A program made the translations under genes and the position numbers. This document shows, one piece after another, positions 37,933-48,250 of a DNA stretch of 64,000 nucleotides (the stretch's first letter is position 1; every line of letters starts with the position of its first letter). Origin of the DNA: an uncultured Phocaeicola sp. (GTDB lineage Bacteria > Bacteroidota > Bacteroidia > Bacteroidales > Bacteroidaceae); contig CALUJE010000011.1 in assembly GCA_944320885.1 (NCBI GenBank), positions 20,313-84,312 on the forward strand. Reading direction: 5' to 3'. The notes under the pieces were generated by a model. The model was not told the origin of the DNA and did not search any database. It saw only the letters and a list, made by a program, of their open reading frames with translations.

Positions 37933-38594
37933 CAGATGAGTGTATTTGCTATTTTTATGTCAAAAGGAGTTGTTATCTTTATATTTTCACGGTTGCCCGC
38001 CACCAGAAAGACCTTTTCACCCAAGGCTTCCACTACCGAAGCGTCATCGGTAAAAGCGTCACAATAAGGCTGCATGTAGGCTTTCTTCAAAAGTTGCACG
38101 GAAAAGACCTGAGGAGTCTGAACCAGTTTATATTCCGAACGGTTTACCGTATGGCTTTCATTTCCTTGCAGATGCCGTACTGTCTCTACGACATCAATAA
38201 CCGGAATCACGGCACCACACTTTTCTGCCTCGCGGTAACAGGTATCTATCACCTGCTCTGCCACAAAGGGACGTACACCGTCGTGCACTCCCACCAGTCC
38301 GTTCTCGTCATCGACCAGTGCCAGTCCGTTTTTCACGGAGTGGAAACGCGTTTCTCCTCCACAAGCCACCTTATGGGGCAACACAAAATGATGATTATGG
38401 CACAGCTCGTTCCAATACGCCTGTTGGCTTTCGGGCAATACCACAATCATCGTAATATTCTTATCATAGCGATAAAAGGCTTCCAGCGTATGCATGAGCA
38501 CAGGCTTGCCCCCTATCGGAAGGAACTGTTTGGGAATATCCGTTCCCATACGCAATCCTTTTCCTCCGGCCACTATGATAATAAACTTTCTCAT
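37932..38594 (-). CDS. ispD: 2-C-methyl-D-erythritol 4-phosphate cytidylyltransferase
   Basis: A 220-aa enzyme of the MEP isoprenoid pathway that makes CDP-methylerythritol from CTP. The nucleotidyltransferase N-terminus [20 protein letters not shown] is diagnostic; [17 protein letters not shown] carries a catalytic Asp and [16 protein letters not shown] is a further family motif. The end [13 protein letters not shown] is typical. It overlaps the DJ-1 gene by 4 bp at its start and recG by 1 bp at its end. Confidence 0.95.
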   Translation of the reverse strand: MRKFIIIVAGGKGLRMGTDIPKQFLPIGGKPVLMHTLEAFYRYDKNITMIVVLPESQQAYWNELCHNHHFVLPHKVACGGETRFHSVKNGLALVDDENGLVGVHDGVRPFVAEQVIDTCYREAEKCGAVIPVIDVVETVRHLQGNESHTVNRSEYKLVQTPQVFSVQLLKKAYMQPYCDAFTDDASVVEALGEKVFLVAGNRENIKITTPFDIKIANTLI

Positions 38595-39142
38595 TTCAGT
38601 AACATTCCAGCTCTAACTTCTTCAATTTTTGCATTTCCGGCAAATTTTGCCACGATGGCTGATGCAAAGTCAAATGCAGCTCCCGGTCCTTTTCCCGTAA
38701 TGAAGTTGCCATCCTGCTCAACCATAGCACCAGTTGTCTCAGCTCCTTCCAGATATTTTTCAAATCCCGGATAGCAAGTAGCCTTCTTGCCTTTCAACAG
38801 ACCCAACTGTCCATAAACCATAGGAGCAGCACAGATAGCGGCCAACGGACGTCCGGCAGCACAAAAACCAAGAATCATCTTGCGCAAGCCTTCATGCTCA
38901 GACAAGTTTACGGCACCCGGCATTCCTCCCGGCAATACCAGCATTTCAGCATCTGCACTGATTTCTTTGGCATCGAACAGCATATCAGCATTAACCGTCA
39001 CTTTATGTGAACTGGTTACTGCGATGTTTCCCGTAACAGAAACCGTACGGATAGACAAGCCGGCACGACGTACCACATCCACAACAGCCAAAGCTTCCAT
39101 TTCTTCAAATCCTTCAGCCAAAAACAAATAAATAGTTCCCAT
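38591..39142 (-). CDS. DJ-1/PfpI family protein
   Basis: A 183-aa protein of the DJ-1/ThiJ superfamily. The nucleophile elbow [20 protein letters not shown] contains the conserved Cys (AAICAAP); the acidic partner is in [20 protein letters not shown]. The ending [18 protein letters not shown] is typical of YajL-like members. The superfamily includes chaperones, glyoxalase and deglycase activities; the one here cannot be settled. Length matches the family. Confidence 0.88.
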   Translation of the reverse strand: MGTIYLFLAEGFEEMEALAVVDVVRRAGLSIRTVSVTGNIAVTSSHKVTVNADMLFDAKEISADAEMLVLPGGMPGAVNLSEHEGLRKMILGFCAAGRPLAAICAAPMVYGQLGLLKGKKATCYPGFEKYLEGAETTGAMVEQDGNFITGKGPGAAFDFASAIVAKFAGNAKIEEVRAGMLLK

Positions 39143-39144
39143 GA

Positions 39145-39978
39145 TTATCTTAGTTTAAAGTAATAAGTAATTGTTCCTGTTTGATTATTCACACCGGAAA
39201 TTGTGTTAAAGGTTGCCTTACGGGCTGCTTCTTCCGCTGCCCGGCGCAATGCGGCATTTACCGTATTGGTACGTTTGTTTATGCTTGTACTGATAACTTT
39301 TCCAGCCGGATTGACCGTAATTGTAACTACCACACGTCCTTCATCCTGAACATTATAGACCGGTACCGGCAGACTGCCATTCAAAGAACGTCCGTTCAAG
39401 TCCCAACTGCCAACGCCTCCTACTCCGGTAGACTTTCCTACATTACCATTTCCGGTAGGACTTCCTTCAATCCCCTTGCCAGTAGTGCCGGAACCTTTGC
39501 TTCCCATAGTTGTTCCCTTGCCGAATGCCCCGGCAATTTTCTTAGCGGCAGCTTCTGCAGCAGCTTTTTCGGCAGCAGCTTTTTTCTCGGCTTCTATCTG
39601 CTCACGGGTCTTTTCCGGAACGGTTTTCTTAGGCTGTTCCTTTTCTGTTTTCTTGGCAGTATCTTTTTTCTTCTGTGGAGTTACGGCCACTGTTTCTTCC
39701 ACATCCTGAGTAATCATTTCCTGTTCTGAAGCCTCAACATCCGAAGTCTGTTCCGGAACACTCTCCATCTGAGGTTCATTCAGTATGTCGACTTCTGTCA
39801 GCGTATAAGGATCGGAGTCACCTTGTGACAACTCCGTATTACCCAGCATTACAGGCACACCACCTTCTTCCTGCACTTCCGTTCCATGAATGAAAACAAA
39901 AAGCAGAATCAGCAGAATGACCAGATGGACAATCACCGTACCAACAATTCCCTGTATACGACTATTCTTCATTCTCAT
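39145..39978 (-). CDS. TonB-family energy transducer
   Basis: A 277-aa inner-membrane protein. One N-terminal helix (about 10-32, GIVGTVIVHLVILLILLFVF) anchors it; a long charged periplasmic spacer follows, with Lys/Glu/Ala-rich helical stretches (about 85-150) and Gly-rich turns (about 150-200). The last 80 residues form the TonB domain: RVVVTITVNPAGKVISTSIN and AARKATFNTISGVNNQTGTI. It couples the proton gradient, via ExbB/ExbD, to outer-membrane receptors. It overlaps exbD by 4 bp. Confidence 0.9.
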   Translation of the reverse strand: MRMKNSRIQGIVGTVIVHLVILLILLFVFIHGTEVQEEGGVPVMLGNTELSQGDSDPYTLTEVDILNEPQMESVPEQTSDVEASEQEMITQDVEETVAVTPQKKKDTAKKTEKEQPKKTVPEKTREQIEAEKKAAAEKAAAEAAAKKIAGAFGKGTTMGSKGSGTTGKGIEGSPTGNGNVGKSTGVGGVGSWDLNGRSLNGSLPVPVYNVQDEGRVVVTITVNPAGKVISTSINKRTNTVNAALRRAAEEAARKATFNTISGVNNQTGTITYYFKLR

Positions 39979-40388
39979 TTTTCAGGCGGGCGTGTCGCCA
40001 GCACCATTTTATACTGATTTTCATTAGCTACGTTAAGCACTCTTACAATTTCACGATAAGGCACAGACTCATCGGCATACAGCGCTACATACATATCCGG
40101 CTCACGCTGCGCACATTCTTTCAGAAAAGCAGGCAGTTCTTCCAGAGAGAGCGGCATTTCTGCCTCGTTACCGAATCCGCCGTAATAATTCAGGTCCTTA
40201 TCAATGATAACCCGTGTCAATGGTTTGGCCGATGTTTGCTGTTTACCCTGAGGCAACAAGACTTTAATGGCATTGGGCGAAACCATGGTAGAAGTTATCA
40301 TAAAAAATATCAGCAACAGAAATATGATATCAGTCATTGATGCCATACTGAAAGCTGCAGATATTCTGGTTCTTCGTTTTAATGCCAT
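39975..40388 (-). CDS. ExbD-type biopolymer transport protein
   Basis: A 137-aa protein with one transmembrane helix carrying the proton-pathway Asp: ASMTDIIFLLLIFFMITSTM (about residues 16-37). The periplasmic domain follows, with KVLLPQGKQQTSAKPLTRVI and the final VLNVANENQYKMVLATR. It works with the adjacent ExbB and TonB genes. It starts 6 bp after the exbB stop. Confidence 0.92.
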   Translation of the reverse strand: MALKRRTRISAAFSMASMTDIIFLLLIFFMITSTMVSPNAIKVLLPQGKQQTSAKPLTRVIIDKDLNYYGGFGNEAEMPLSLEELPAFLKECAQREPDMYVALYADESVPYREIVRVLNVANENQYKMVLATRPPEK

Positions 40389-40394
40389 AATCTA

Positions 40395-41117
40395 TCAATC
40401 TTTACGAGGTTCTTCATTCAGCAGGTCCATGAAAGCCAAAGTCTTTGCTTCCAACTGATTTACAACGGTATCAACCTTTGCAACCAGATAGTTATAAGCA
40501 AACAGAGACGGTATTCCGACTATCAATCCTCCTACCGTAGTAATCATGGCTTCATAAATACCGCTGGACAAGAGTGTGATATCAATATTATTTCCGGCAT
40601 TTGCCATATCCCAGAATGCTGTAACCATACCGGTAACCGTTCCCAAGAAACCAATCATGGGAGCTCCCGCCGCAATGGTAGCAATCACCGGCAATCTCCG
40701 CTCCAGACGTCCAACCTCAATATTACCCGCATTCTCAATAGCGGCCTGTACGTCTGCTGCCGGACGCCCGATACGAATAATACCTTTCTCTACCATACGT
40801 GCTACCGGAGTATTGTTCATCCGACAGTAATTGATAGCCGATTTCAATTCTCCATTCTGAATATAGTCGCGCATGCGTTCCATAAACAAAGGATCTTCTT
40901 TCTCTGCACTGCGAATCACAGCCCAGCGCTCAAAGAATATATAACAGCATAATATGGAAAGCGCAGCCAGAACAATCATAATCCAACCACCTTTCATGGC
41001 CATATCCCAAAGATTCATTTCAGGTTCTGCAGATACAACCGGTGTCAATACCGGATTTTCAGTCAAAGTTTCGGCCACATTCTGAGCAGCTTGGGCCAGT
41101 AATAAAGAAACATTCAT
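40395..41117 (-). CDS. ExbB/TolQ-family proton channel
   Basis: A 240-aa protein. The start at 41117 ([16 protein letters not shown]) overlaps the pdxJ stop as TGATG; an ATG 12 bp upstream is also in frame. Three hydrophobic helices appear: MIVLAALSILCCYIFFERWA, then LPVIATIAAGAPMIGFLGTV and IYEAMITTVGGLIVGIPSLF. The segment GFLGTVTGMVTAFWDMA is the family signature. It forms the proton-conducting motor with ExbD. Confidence 0.92.
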   Translation of the reverse strand: MNVSLLLAQAAQNVAETLTENPVLTPVVSAEPEMNLWDMAMKGGWIMIVLAALSILCCYIFFERWAVIRSAEKEDPLFMERMRDYIQNGELKSAINYCRMNNTPVARMVEKGIIRIGRPAADVQAAIENAGNIEVGRLERRLPVIATIAAGAPMIGFLGTVTGMVTAFWDMANAGNNIDITLLSSGIYEAMITTVGGLIVGIPSLFAYNYLVAKVDTVVNQLEAKTLAFMDLLNEEPRKD

Positions 41118-41830
41118 CAGCGAAGGCATTTTTTATATTCTTCAATTGTATTTTTTAATCCCAGATAAAGCGCATCACAAATCAGCGCATGTCCGATAGA
41201 AACTTCGTCCAGCCAGGGAATACACTTTGCCATATAAGCCAGATTGACCAGACTTAAATCATGACCGGCATTCAAACCTAACCCTAAAGAACGCGCACGG
41301 CGTGCTGCCTCAACAAAAGGAGCGATTGCCTGTTCCGCATTTTTCGGATACATGCTAGCATAAGGCTCTGTATAAAGTTCTACACGGTCTGTACCGGCCT
41401 TTGCAGCAAAATCCAGCATTTCCAAATCCGTACTTACAAAAACAGACGTACGGATACCGGCTTTCTTAAACTCATCCAATACTTCTGTCAGAAATTCAAG
41501 ATTGGCTTTTGTATCCCATCCTGCATTTGAAGTCAGCTGGTCCGGTTTATCCGGCACCAAAGTTACTTGAGTCGGTTTTACCTTCAATACCAAGTCGATA
41601 AAACTCTCGGTGGGATATCCTTCAATATTAAACTCTGTATGCAACACTCCGCGCAAGTCCAAAACATCCGTTCTACGAATATGGCGTTCATCCGGACGGG
41701 GATGCACTGTTATACCATCAGCTCCAAAGGCTTCACAATCCAAAGCAACCTTTATAACATCCGGATTGTTTCCTCCACGTGCATTACGCAACGTTGCTAC
41801 CTTATTAATATTTACACTTAACTTTGTCAT
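41117..41830 (-). CDS. pdxJ: Pyridoxine 5'-phosphate synthase
   Basis: A 237-aa enzyme that condenses 1-deoxy-xylulose 5-phosphate with amino-acetone 3-phosphate to give pyridoxine 5'-phosphate. The start at 41830 gives [20 protein letters not shown], the family N-terminus; an earlier in-frame ATG (41872) lacks family similarity. [20 protein letters not shown] holds active-site residues, and [20 protein letters not shown] is a further motif. It heads the pdxJ-exbB-exbD-tonB-DJ1-ispD-recG operon. Confidence 0.95.
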   Translation of the reverse strand: MTKLSVNINKVATLRNARGGNNPDVIKVALDCEAFGADGITVHPRPDERHIRRTDVLDLRGVLHTEFNIEGYPTESFIDLVLKVKPTQVTLVPDKPDQLTSNAGWDTKANLEFLTEVLDEFKKAGIRTSVFVSTDLEMLDFAAKAGTDRVELYTEPYASMYPKNAEQAIAPFVEAARRARSLGLGLNAGHDLSLVNLAYMAKCIPWLDEVSIGHALICDALYLGLKNTIEEYKKCLR

Positions 41831-41967
41831 CGTTTCAAAATAATCTATTCTAAAAAAAGTGTATCTTTGCAATTAATTATTGCAAAAGTAATAGGTTTTA
41901 CGTAAAAGAGGACCTTTTTACGTAGAAAAGAATTATAAATTTAATATAAAAGAAACAGCAACTCCCT

Positions 41968-42840
41968 ATGAAATTGGTTCTTTTCGGAAATACATTCCAA
42001 ACAAAAAAATCCATTCATATACAAAAACTTCTAAACGTATTGCATTCGCTCAACGTTGAACTGTATGTTGACGCATCTTTTTATCAGTTTGTTAAACAGG
42101 AGCTGAACATAGCGTTCACTCCAACCGGAATCTTCGAAGGCAATCAATTCGAAGCCGACCTTGCCATCAGCATGGGAGGAGACGGAACTTTTCTGAAAGC
42201 CGCAAGCCGCATTGGCAAGAAAAACATTCCGATTATCGGAATCAACACCGGCCGTCTCGGTTTTCTGGCAGACATCTCACCCGAAGAAATCGAAAACACG
42301 TTCACACGAATCATGCAAGGAGACTATAAAACGGAAGAAAGAAAAGTCTTGCAAATAGAATGTGAGGGACAAGAACTGAAAGGATATCCTTATGCGCTCA
42401 ATGAAGTAGCCGTACTGAAACGCGACAGTTCATCCATGATATCCATCCATACTACGGTCAACGGTGAATTCCTCAATACATATCAGGCTGACGGGTTAAT
42501 CATTGCCACTCCTACAGGTTCTACAGCCTACTCACTCAGCGTAGGTGGTCCTATCATGGTACCCCAATCCGGAATTATGGCTCTTACCCCAGTAGCACCG
42601 CACAGTCTGAACGTACGCCCTATCGTTATACGTGACGATTGCGAAATCATGCTCGATATAGAAAGTCGTAGCCACAGCTTCCTCGTAGCCATTGACGGAC
42701 GAAGTGAAAGCTGTCATGAAGGGACTCGTCTGACTATCCGAAAGGCTGACTATACCATCAAGCTGATACAACAACCCGGATATACATTTTTCAATACGCT
42801 GCGTAATAAAATGATGTGGGGAGTAGATTCACGACAATAA
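41968..42840 (+). CDS. nadK: NAD kinase
   Basis: A 290-aa enzyme that phosphorylates NAD to NADP. The signature [20 protein letters not shown] is present, then [35 protein letters not shown], and the substrate-site motif [20 protein letters not shown]. Length is normal. It is divergent from pdxJ; a TATCTTTG box at 41862-41869 (TAnnTTTG) may start the transcript with a leader of about 90 nt. Confidence 0.96.
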   Translation: MKLVLFGNTFQTKKSIHIQKLLNVLHSLNVELYVDASFYQFVKQELNIAFTPTGIFEGNQFEADLAISMGGDGTFLKAASRIGKKNIPIIGINTGRLGFLADISPEEIENTFTRIMQGDYKTEERKVLQIECEGQELKGYPYALNEVAVLKRDSSSMISIHTTVNGEFLNTYQADGLIIATPTGSTAYSLSVGGPIMVPQSGIMALTPVAPHSLNVRPIVIRDDCEIMLDIESRSHSFLVAIDGRSESCHEGTRLTIRKADYTIKLIQQPGYTFFNTLRNKMMWGVDSRQ

Positions 42841-42914
42841 GAATCATCCCTTATCATGAACCAAACGCATTTGTGGCTTTTCCAGACATAAAAGACTTAT
42901 TGTTATCTTCAGAC

Positions 42915-43079
42915 AAGTCTGGATGCAGTTTGGCACAGTCAAATTGAAAAACTGCATTTTTCATTTGTCTCTGCTCTCGCCTTTTACTATCTTTGAATAA
43001 GTTAGGATGCGGCTTGGCATAGTCAAATTGAAAAACTGCATTTTTCATTTGCCTCTGCTCTCGCCTTTCACTATCTTTG
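42915..43079 (+). repeat. Two 81-bp direct repeats carrying promoter boxes, upstream of sppA
   Basis: Copies at 42915-42995 and 42999-43079 (period 84) share runs such as AGTCAAATTGAAAAACTGCA and CTCTGCTCTCGCCTTT and differ at about eight positions. Each ends in an ACTATCTTTG segment, where TATCTTTG fits the -7 box. The second copy is 27 bp before the sppA start, so it probably is its promoter. I recall similar intergenic elements in Bacteroides, but did not verify this. Confidence 0.8.
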
Positions 43080-43106
43080 TCAACAAACAAATTCAGTTCC
43101 AGCTAT

Positions 43107-44870
43107 ATGAAAGATTTTTTAAAATACACATTAGCCACAGTTACCGGTTTAATTATAGCCGGTGTTATCTTTACCATTATCAGCATTTCGGCCATTATCG
43201 GCATGATTGCATCCTTATCACCCAGCACACCATCTGCGCTGCAAGACAATTCAATCCTGCACATAAAGTTAAAGGGAGAAATGACAGAATTGCTGCAAGA
43301 AGATCCATTATCCATGTTTTTAGAAGAAGAGTTCCCCAACATAAGTCTTCAACAGATAACCAGTGCCATAGAAACCGCCAAGAACTCACCCGAAATAAAA
43401 GGTATATATATTGAGGCTGGAGCACTTGCAGCTTCGCCAGCAGCCTTGCAGGAGATTCGCAATGCACTGACAGATTTTAAAGAAAGCGGCAAATTTATCG
43501 CAGCCTATGCCGACAACTACACTCAAGGCACTTATTATCTGTGCAGCGTTGCCGACCATGTTATGCTTAATCCGCAAGGAAACATTGCATGGACCGGAAT
43601 GAATGCCGAAACAATGTTTTACAAAGACTTGCTCGACAAACTCGGCATCGAGATGCAAATATTCAAGGTGGGAACATACAAGTCTGCCGTAGAACCTTTT
43701 ACCACGACACAAATGAGTGAGGCAAACCGAGAACAGACAAGAGCGTACCTGCAATCCATATGGACACAGATTGTAAACGGAATTTCTGAGAGCCGTAACA
43801 TTCCGGCCGATTCTCTGAATGCCTATGCCGACAACCTGCTGGCATATGCCTCGCCCGAAACCTTTACGGCCAACAACATGGTAGACACACTTATCTATCG
43901 CAATGATGCCATTTTGTACGTAAACAATCTGTATAACTCAAAACAACAGATATTCAAGCCGGTTACTCCTTCTGAAATAGCCGCTATCAACAGTCTGGAA
44001 ATTCCCAAATCACTTCCGACCATTGCCGTATACTATGCTGAAGGCGGTATTGACGATTCCGAATCTGATTTGGAATTCGGTATTCACGCGCCCCTTGTAT
44101 GCAAAGACCTTCGCAGCCTTGCCGAAGACGATAATGTAAAGGCCGTAGTACTCCGTGTAAATTCTCCCGGTGGAAGTGCATACGGTTCAGAACAGATCTG
44201 GCATGAAATCATGAACCTGAAAGCTCATAAACCAGTTATCGTTTCAATGGGAGGTTATGCAGCTTCAGGCGGGTATTACATTTCCTGTGCAGCCGACAGC
44301 ATCATAGCAGAACCGACTACTATTACCGGTTCAATAGGTATATTCGGCATGATTCCCAACATACAGGGACTGACCAACAAAATAGGAATTCATGTTGATG
44401 GAGTAAGCACCAACCAACATGCCGGAGGAGTTTCTCTCTTCCGCCCTCTCGACGCACCCAATAAAGCAGCCATACAGCAAATGATAGAACGTGGATATGC
44501 TCTGTTTGTAAAACGTTGTGCCGAAGGACGGCAAATGAGCGAACAGGATATACGCAATATTGCCGAAGGACGGGTATGGACCGGAGAAATGGCAGTAAAG
44601 AACGGACTGGTAGATTCTTTAGGAGATTTGAATACGGCTATTGATATTGCCGCACAAAAGGCTGGGCTGGATAATTATGACATCAGTAATTACCCGATGC
44701 CAGAAGACTTGTTTACCAAGATACTCAACGGAAAGTTCAGCAGCTTTGCCGAATCACACATACGCAGCTTCCTGGGCCAGGACTACGAAAGTCTCCGTTT
44801 CTTCAAACACATACAGCAACAGGCTCCTGTACAGGCACGCGTACCTTATGATATTCAGTTCAACCTATAA
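43107..44870 (+). CDS. sppA: Signal peptide peptidase SppA, 67 kDa type
   Basis: A 587-aa membrane-bound serine protease of family S49 that degrades cleaved signal peptides. The start at 43107 is preferred because the transcript predicted from the -7 box ends before it. A membrane helix spans about residues 10-32 (TVTGLIIAGVIFTIISISAI). Two S49 domains are present; the catalytic Ser is in GGYAASGGYYISCAADSII and the general-base Lys is expected in the N-terminal half, near IFKVGTYKSAVEPFTTTQM. It has the double-domain length of E. coli SppA. lpxK follows after 12 bp. Confidence 0.94.
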   Translation: MKDFLKYTLATVTGLIIAGVIFTIISISAIIGMIASLSPSTPSALQDNSILHIKLKGEMTELLQEDPLSMFLEEEFPNISLQQITSAIETAKNSPEIKGIYIEAGALAASPAALQEIRNALTDFKESGKFIAAYADNYTQGTYYLCSVADHVMLNPQGNIAWTGMNAETMFYKDLLDKLGIEMQIFKVGTYKSAVEPFTTTQMSEANREQTRAYLQSIWTQIVNGISESRNIPADSLNAYADNLLAYASPETFTANNMVDTLIYRNDAILYVNNLYNSKQQIFKPVTPSEIAAINSLEIPKSLPTIAVYYAEGGIDDSESDLEFGIHAPLVCKDLRSLAEDDNVKAVVLRVNSPGGSAYGSEQIWHEIMNLKAHKPVIVSMGGYAASGGYYISCAADSIIAEPTTITGSIGIFGMIPNIQGLTNKIGIHVDGVSTNQHAGGVSLFRPLDAPNKAAIQQMIERGYALFVKRCAEGRQMSEQDIRNIAEGRVWTGEMAVKNGLVDSLGDLNTAIDIAAQKAGLDNYDISNYPMPEDLFTKILNGKFSSFAESHIRSFLGQDYESLRFFKHIQQQAPVQARVPYDIQFNL

Positions 44871-44882
44871 CCGGAAAGATTC

Positions 44883-46001
44883 ATGAAACAACAGCGTATA
44901 CCTATATATAAGATACTTTATCCTTTGGCTTTTCTATATGAGCTGGGCGTAAGGATACGCAATTGCATGTTCAATCACAACGTGCTTCACTCACAAAGCT
45001 TTCCGTTACCGGTCATATGTATCGGCAATCTTACCGTTGGCGGTACAGGAAAAACTCCTCATACAGAATACCTGATACGCATGCTTCTGAAAGAGAACCT
45101 GCGCGTTGGTGTCCTCAGCCGAGGATACAAACGCACATCCAAAGGTTTTGTATGGGCTACTTCTGAAACTACGATGCCGCAAATCGGTGATGAACCATAT
45201 CAGATGAAAAGCAAGTTTCCTTCTGTTCTTTTAGCAGTCGATGCAAACAGATGCCACGGTATATCTTGTATGATTTCAGGAAACGAACATCCTGTGCCCG
45301 ATGTGATTCTGCTTGATGACGCTTATCAGCACCGCTACGTAAAACCGGGAATGAACATATTGCTTACCGATTACAACCGGCCCATTTACAAAGATGCCAT
45401 GCTGCCGGCCGGGCGTTTGCGCGAGCCATTGTCCGGAAAGAAACGTGCCAATATTATGATTGTATCCAAATGCCCTTCTGATTTATCAAGAGACGAAGCC
45501 GGACTCATTATTGAAAAGCTGTCTCCGGAACATGGGCAGTCTATTTATTTCACGACTTTGCTTTATGGCAATCTGACTATGGTACACAAAGAATATGCAT
45601 CCGATACGCAAGCTGCCGAACGACCATTGTCCTCGCTCCGCAAGGATGAACACGTTATCCTTCTTACCGGTATCGCAACTCCCGAAAAACTGATACATGA
45701 TATCAGTATATATACAGACAACATACAGTCTGTGCGTTTTGCGGATCATCATCAGTTTACCGAAAAAGAAGTAAAGAACCTCAACGCTCTTTTTGAACGT
45801 TCCGGAACAGACAGCATCGTCATAACGACCGAAAAAGATGCAACCCGCCTCATGAGTCTTCCTCTGAGCAAGGAATTGAAATCACACTTGTATACACTTC
45901 CCATCGAAGTAAAAATACTGTTTGAAAAAGAACATGAATTCAACAACCAAATCTTAAATTATGTCAGAACCGATTCTAGAAACAACAGCCTATCTGAATA
46001 A
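44883..46001 (+). CDS. lpxK: Tetraacyldisaccharide 4'-kinase
   Basis: A 372-aa inner-membrane-associated kinase that adds the 4'-phosphate in lipid A synthesis. The P-loop region [20 protein letters not shown] is diagnostic, followed by [15 protein letters not shown], and [20 protein letters not shown] with the catalytic DD(A/G)xQH motif. The C-terminus carries [18 protein letters not shown]. The stop lies 41 bp inside punA, so translation is probably coupled. Confidence 0.95.
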   Translation: MKQQRIPIYKILYPLAFLYELGVRIRNCMFNHNVLHSQSFPLPVICIGNLTVGGTGKTPHTEYLIRMLLKENLRVGVLSRGYKRTSKGFVWATSETTMPQIGDEPYQMKSKFPSVLLAVDANRCHGISCMISGNEHPVPDVILLDDAYQHRYVKPGMNILLTDYNRPIYKDAMLPAGRLREPLSGKKRANIMIVSKCPSDLSRDEAGLIIEKLSPEHGQSIYFTTLLYGNLTMVHKEYASDTQAAERPLSSLRKDEHVILLTGIATPEKLIHDISIYTDNIQSVRFADHHQFTEKEVKNLNALFERSGTDSIVITTEKDATRLMSLPLSKELKSHLYTLPIEVKILFEKEHEFNNQILNYVRTDSRNNSLSE

Positions 46002-46770
46002 ACGAATTGCCCACATGCCTCAAAAGGCAGTTATTTTAGGTACGGGATTGGGCAATCTGGCAGAAGCCATTATCGACAAAGAGGAAATTCCATATGGCGA
46101 GATTCCTCATTTTCCTGTTTCTACCGTCGAAGGACACAGTGGCAAACTTATTGTCGGGAAACTGGGAGAGCAATACATCCTCGCCATGCAAGGACGTTTT
46201 CACTACTATGAAGGATACTCCATGAAAGAGGTAACCTATCCCATCCGTGTAATGCGTGAGCTCGGCATAAAAACACTATTTGTATCCAACGCTTCGGGAG
46301 GAACCAACCCGACGTTCCGTGTAGGAGACCTCATGATTATAACCGACCATATCAACTTTTTCCCCGAACATCCTTTACGAGGAAAGAACATTGATTACGG
46401 TCCACGCTTTCCGGATATGACCCACGCCTATGACCAAGACCTGATCAGACAAGCGAAAGAAATAGCGGAACAGAAAAAAATACACGTACGTGAAGGTGTA
46501 TATCTGGGCACTCAAGGCCCCACGTTCGAAACTCCGGCCGAATACAGAATGTACCGCATTCTGGGAGCCGATGCAGTAGGAATGTCTACTGTACCAGAAG
46601 TAATTGTAGCCAACCACTGCGGCATAAAAGTATTTGGAATTTCCGTTATTACAAACATCGGAATAGACAGTCAGACAGAAGAAGTGTCTCACCTCGAAGT
46701 ACAGGAAGCTGCAGACAAGGCACAACCTAAAATGACAGAAATTATCAGAGAATTAATAAACAGAGTTTAA
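45961..46770 (+). CDS. punA: Purine nucleoside phosphorylase
   Basis: A 269-aa trimeric-type phosphorylase that cleaves inosine or guanosine with phosphate. Family motifs: [20 protein letters not shown], phosphate-site [40 protein letters not shown] and [20 protein letters not shown] with the catalytic Glu. The end has [11 protein letters not shown] with the substrate Asn. It overlaps lpxK and ends 5 bp before thiL. Confidence 0.95.
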   Translation: MSEPILETTAYLNKRIAHMPQKAVILGTGLGNLAEAIIDKEEIPYGEIPHFPVSTVEGHSGKLIVGKLGEQYILAMQGRFHYYEGYSMKEVTYPIRVMRELGIKTLFVSNASGGTNPTFRVGDLMIITDHINFFPEHPLRGKNIDYGPRFPDMTHAYDQDLIRQAKEIAEQKKIHVREGVYLGTQGPTFETPAEYRMYRILGADAVGMSTVPEVIVANHCGIKVFGISVITNIGIDSQTEEVSHLEVQEAADKAQPKMTEIIRELINRV

Positions 46771-46775
46771 ATATC

Positions 46776-47813
46776 ATGCAAGAGAAACAAAGAACTGAAA
46801 TAGCCACATTGGGTGAGTTCGGCCTTATACGCCACCTTACCGAGCATATTGAACTGAAGAATGAATCTACCCGCTATGGAGTAGGCGATGATGCAGCCGT
46901 ACTCTCCTATCCCAACAGTGAGGTCCTTATCACAACAGACCTTCTGATGGAAGGCGTACATTTTGACCTCACATATGTTCCGCTGAAACATTTGGGTTAC
47001 AAATCGGCCATGGTAAACATATCCGATATCTATGCCATGAACGGAACACCGCGCCAAATGACCGTTTCACTGGCTTTATCCAAACGCTTCTGCATAGAAG
47101 ATATGGAAGAGTTTTATGAGGGCTTGAAACTTGCCTGCGCACATCACAATGTTGATATTGTAGGAGGTGACACGACTTCTTCATATACCGGACTGGCCAT
47201 CAGCATCACTTGTATAGGCGATGCACCCAAAGATCGGATAGTATACCGCAACGGAGCCAAGGAAACTGACCTTATCTGTGTCAGCGGTGACCTGGGAGCT
47301 GCCTACATGGGACTCCAACTGTTGGAGCGTGAAAAGAAGGTTTTTGAGGGACAGAAAGAAGTCAATCCCGATTTCTCCGGGAAAGAATATCTTCTGGAAC
47401 GTCAGCTCAAACCCGAAGCACGGGGAGATATCATAAAAAAACTCGCAGAACTTCATATCAAGCCTACATCCATGATGGATATATCCGACGGATTATCTTC
47501 AGAACTGATGCACATATGCAGTCAGAGCAATACCGGATGCCGCATTTATGAAGAACGTATTCCGCTTGATTATCAGACAGCCGTCATGGCCGAAGAACTG
47601 AACATGAATGTAACCACCTGCGCCCTCAACGGAGGTGAAGATTATGAGTTGCTGTTTACCGTTCCTTTGGCAGACAATGAAAAAGTATCTCAAATGGAGA
47701 ATGTACGCGTCATCGGATACATAACCAAACCGGAACTAGGACTTGCCCTTATTACCCGCGACGGACAGGAATTTGAACTGAAAGCTCAAGGATGGAATCC
47801 GTTAAAACAATAG
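46776..47813 (+). CDS. thiL: Thiamine-monophosphate kinase
   Basis: A 345-aa ATP-dependent enzyme making thiamine diphosphate. Motifs: STRYGVGDDAAVLSYPNSEV, LITTDLLMEGVHFDL, KSAMVNISDIYAMNGTPRQM, NVDIVGGDTTSS and MMDISDGLSSELMHICSQS. Length is right for the family. It closes the sppA-lpxK-punA-thiL operon and is followed by a hairpin-rich repeat. Confidence 0.95.
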   Translation: MQEKQRTEIATLGEFGLIRHLTEHIELKNESTRYGVGDDAAVLSYPNSEVLITTDLLMEGVHFDLTYVPLKHLGYKSAMVNISDIYAMNGTPRQMTVSLALSKRFCIEDMEEFYEGLKLACAHHNVDIVGGDTTSSYTGLAISITCIGDAPKDRIVYRNGAKETDLICVSGDLGAAYMGLQLLEREKKVFEGQKEVNPDFSGKEYLLERQLKPEARGDIIKKLAELHIKPTSMMDISDGLSSELMHICSQSNTGCRIYEERIPLDYQTAVMAEELNMNVTTCALNGGEDYELLFTVPLADNEKVSQMENVRVIGYITKPELGLALITRDGQEFELKAQGWNPLKQ

Positions 47814-47845
47814 GCCGGGTAAAAAAACAGTTATACTTATTTATC

Positions 47846-47928
47846 AAAAAGCACACGTCCTTTTTTTAAAAGCACACGTCCTCTCCGACCAAAGCTCCCG
47901 TGCTTTTTTAAAAAGGACGTGTGCTTTT
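47846..47928. repeat. Double-hairpin intergenic repeat acting as terminator, copy B
   Basis: A 19-bp perfect inverted repeat (AAAAGCACACGTCCTTTTT and its complement) encloses a second stem (AAAAGCAC/GTGCTTTT) with a CTCCGACC linker. It resembles the ybeY-GH28 repeat at 9331-9419 in arms and linker. It lies 33 bp after the thiL stop. Confidence 0.75.
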
Positions 47929-48033
47929 CTTTTTATCTCACCTCTCAAACTATGCCCAAGTCCTCTTTTTTAACCTTCAATTCACTAAAAACCTCTTTTT
48001 TCTGACATTTTCTTAAAAAAAATCTCAAAAGCT

Positions 48034-48064
48034 ATTGCAGAATCAAATTATTTGCATACCTTTG
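48034..48064 (+). promoter_or_regulatory. Promoter of tRNA-Phe
   Basis: ATTG (48034-48037) and TACCTTTG (48057-48064), separated by 19 bp, match the Bacteroidetes -33/-7 promoter and lie 21 bp before the tRNA. Confidence 0.6.
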
Positions 48065-48085
48065 CATCCGCAATCGAGAAACAAC

Positions 48086-48158
48086 GGTGCCATAGCTCAG
48101 TTGGTAGAGCAAAGGACTGAAAATCCTTGTGTCCCCGGTTCGATTCCTGGTGGCACCA
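48086..48158 (+). tRNA. tRNA-Phe (GAA)
   Basis: A 73-nt tRNA. The acceptor stem GGTGCCA pairs with TGGCACC, followed by discriminator A. The D arm is GCTCAGTTGGTAGAGC, the anticodon stem-loop GGACTGAAAATCC gives anticodon GAA, and the T arm is CCCCGGTTCGATTCCTGG. The terminal CCA is not encoded in full. A 73-nt tRNA gene here ends 92 bp before the thioredoxin-like lipoprotein gene. Confidence 0.97.
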
Positions 48159-48250
48159 CAGAAAGTAAAAATCCTGATTCCTCTTTGGAGTCGGGATTTT
48201 ATTTTAATTAGCTGTAACAGTTCAAAAAACTCTTTATATAACACACTATT

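Noticed and set aside
48032..48244. Minus-strand reading frame containing GATRNRTGDTRIFSPLLYQL
   Set aside because: It is the antisense of tRNA-Phe. This peptide is a well-known spurious annotation produced by tRNA genes.
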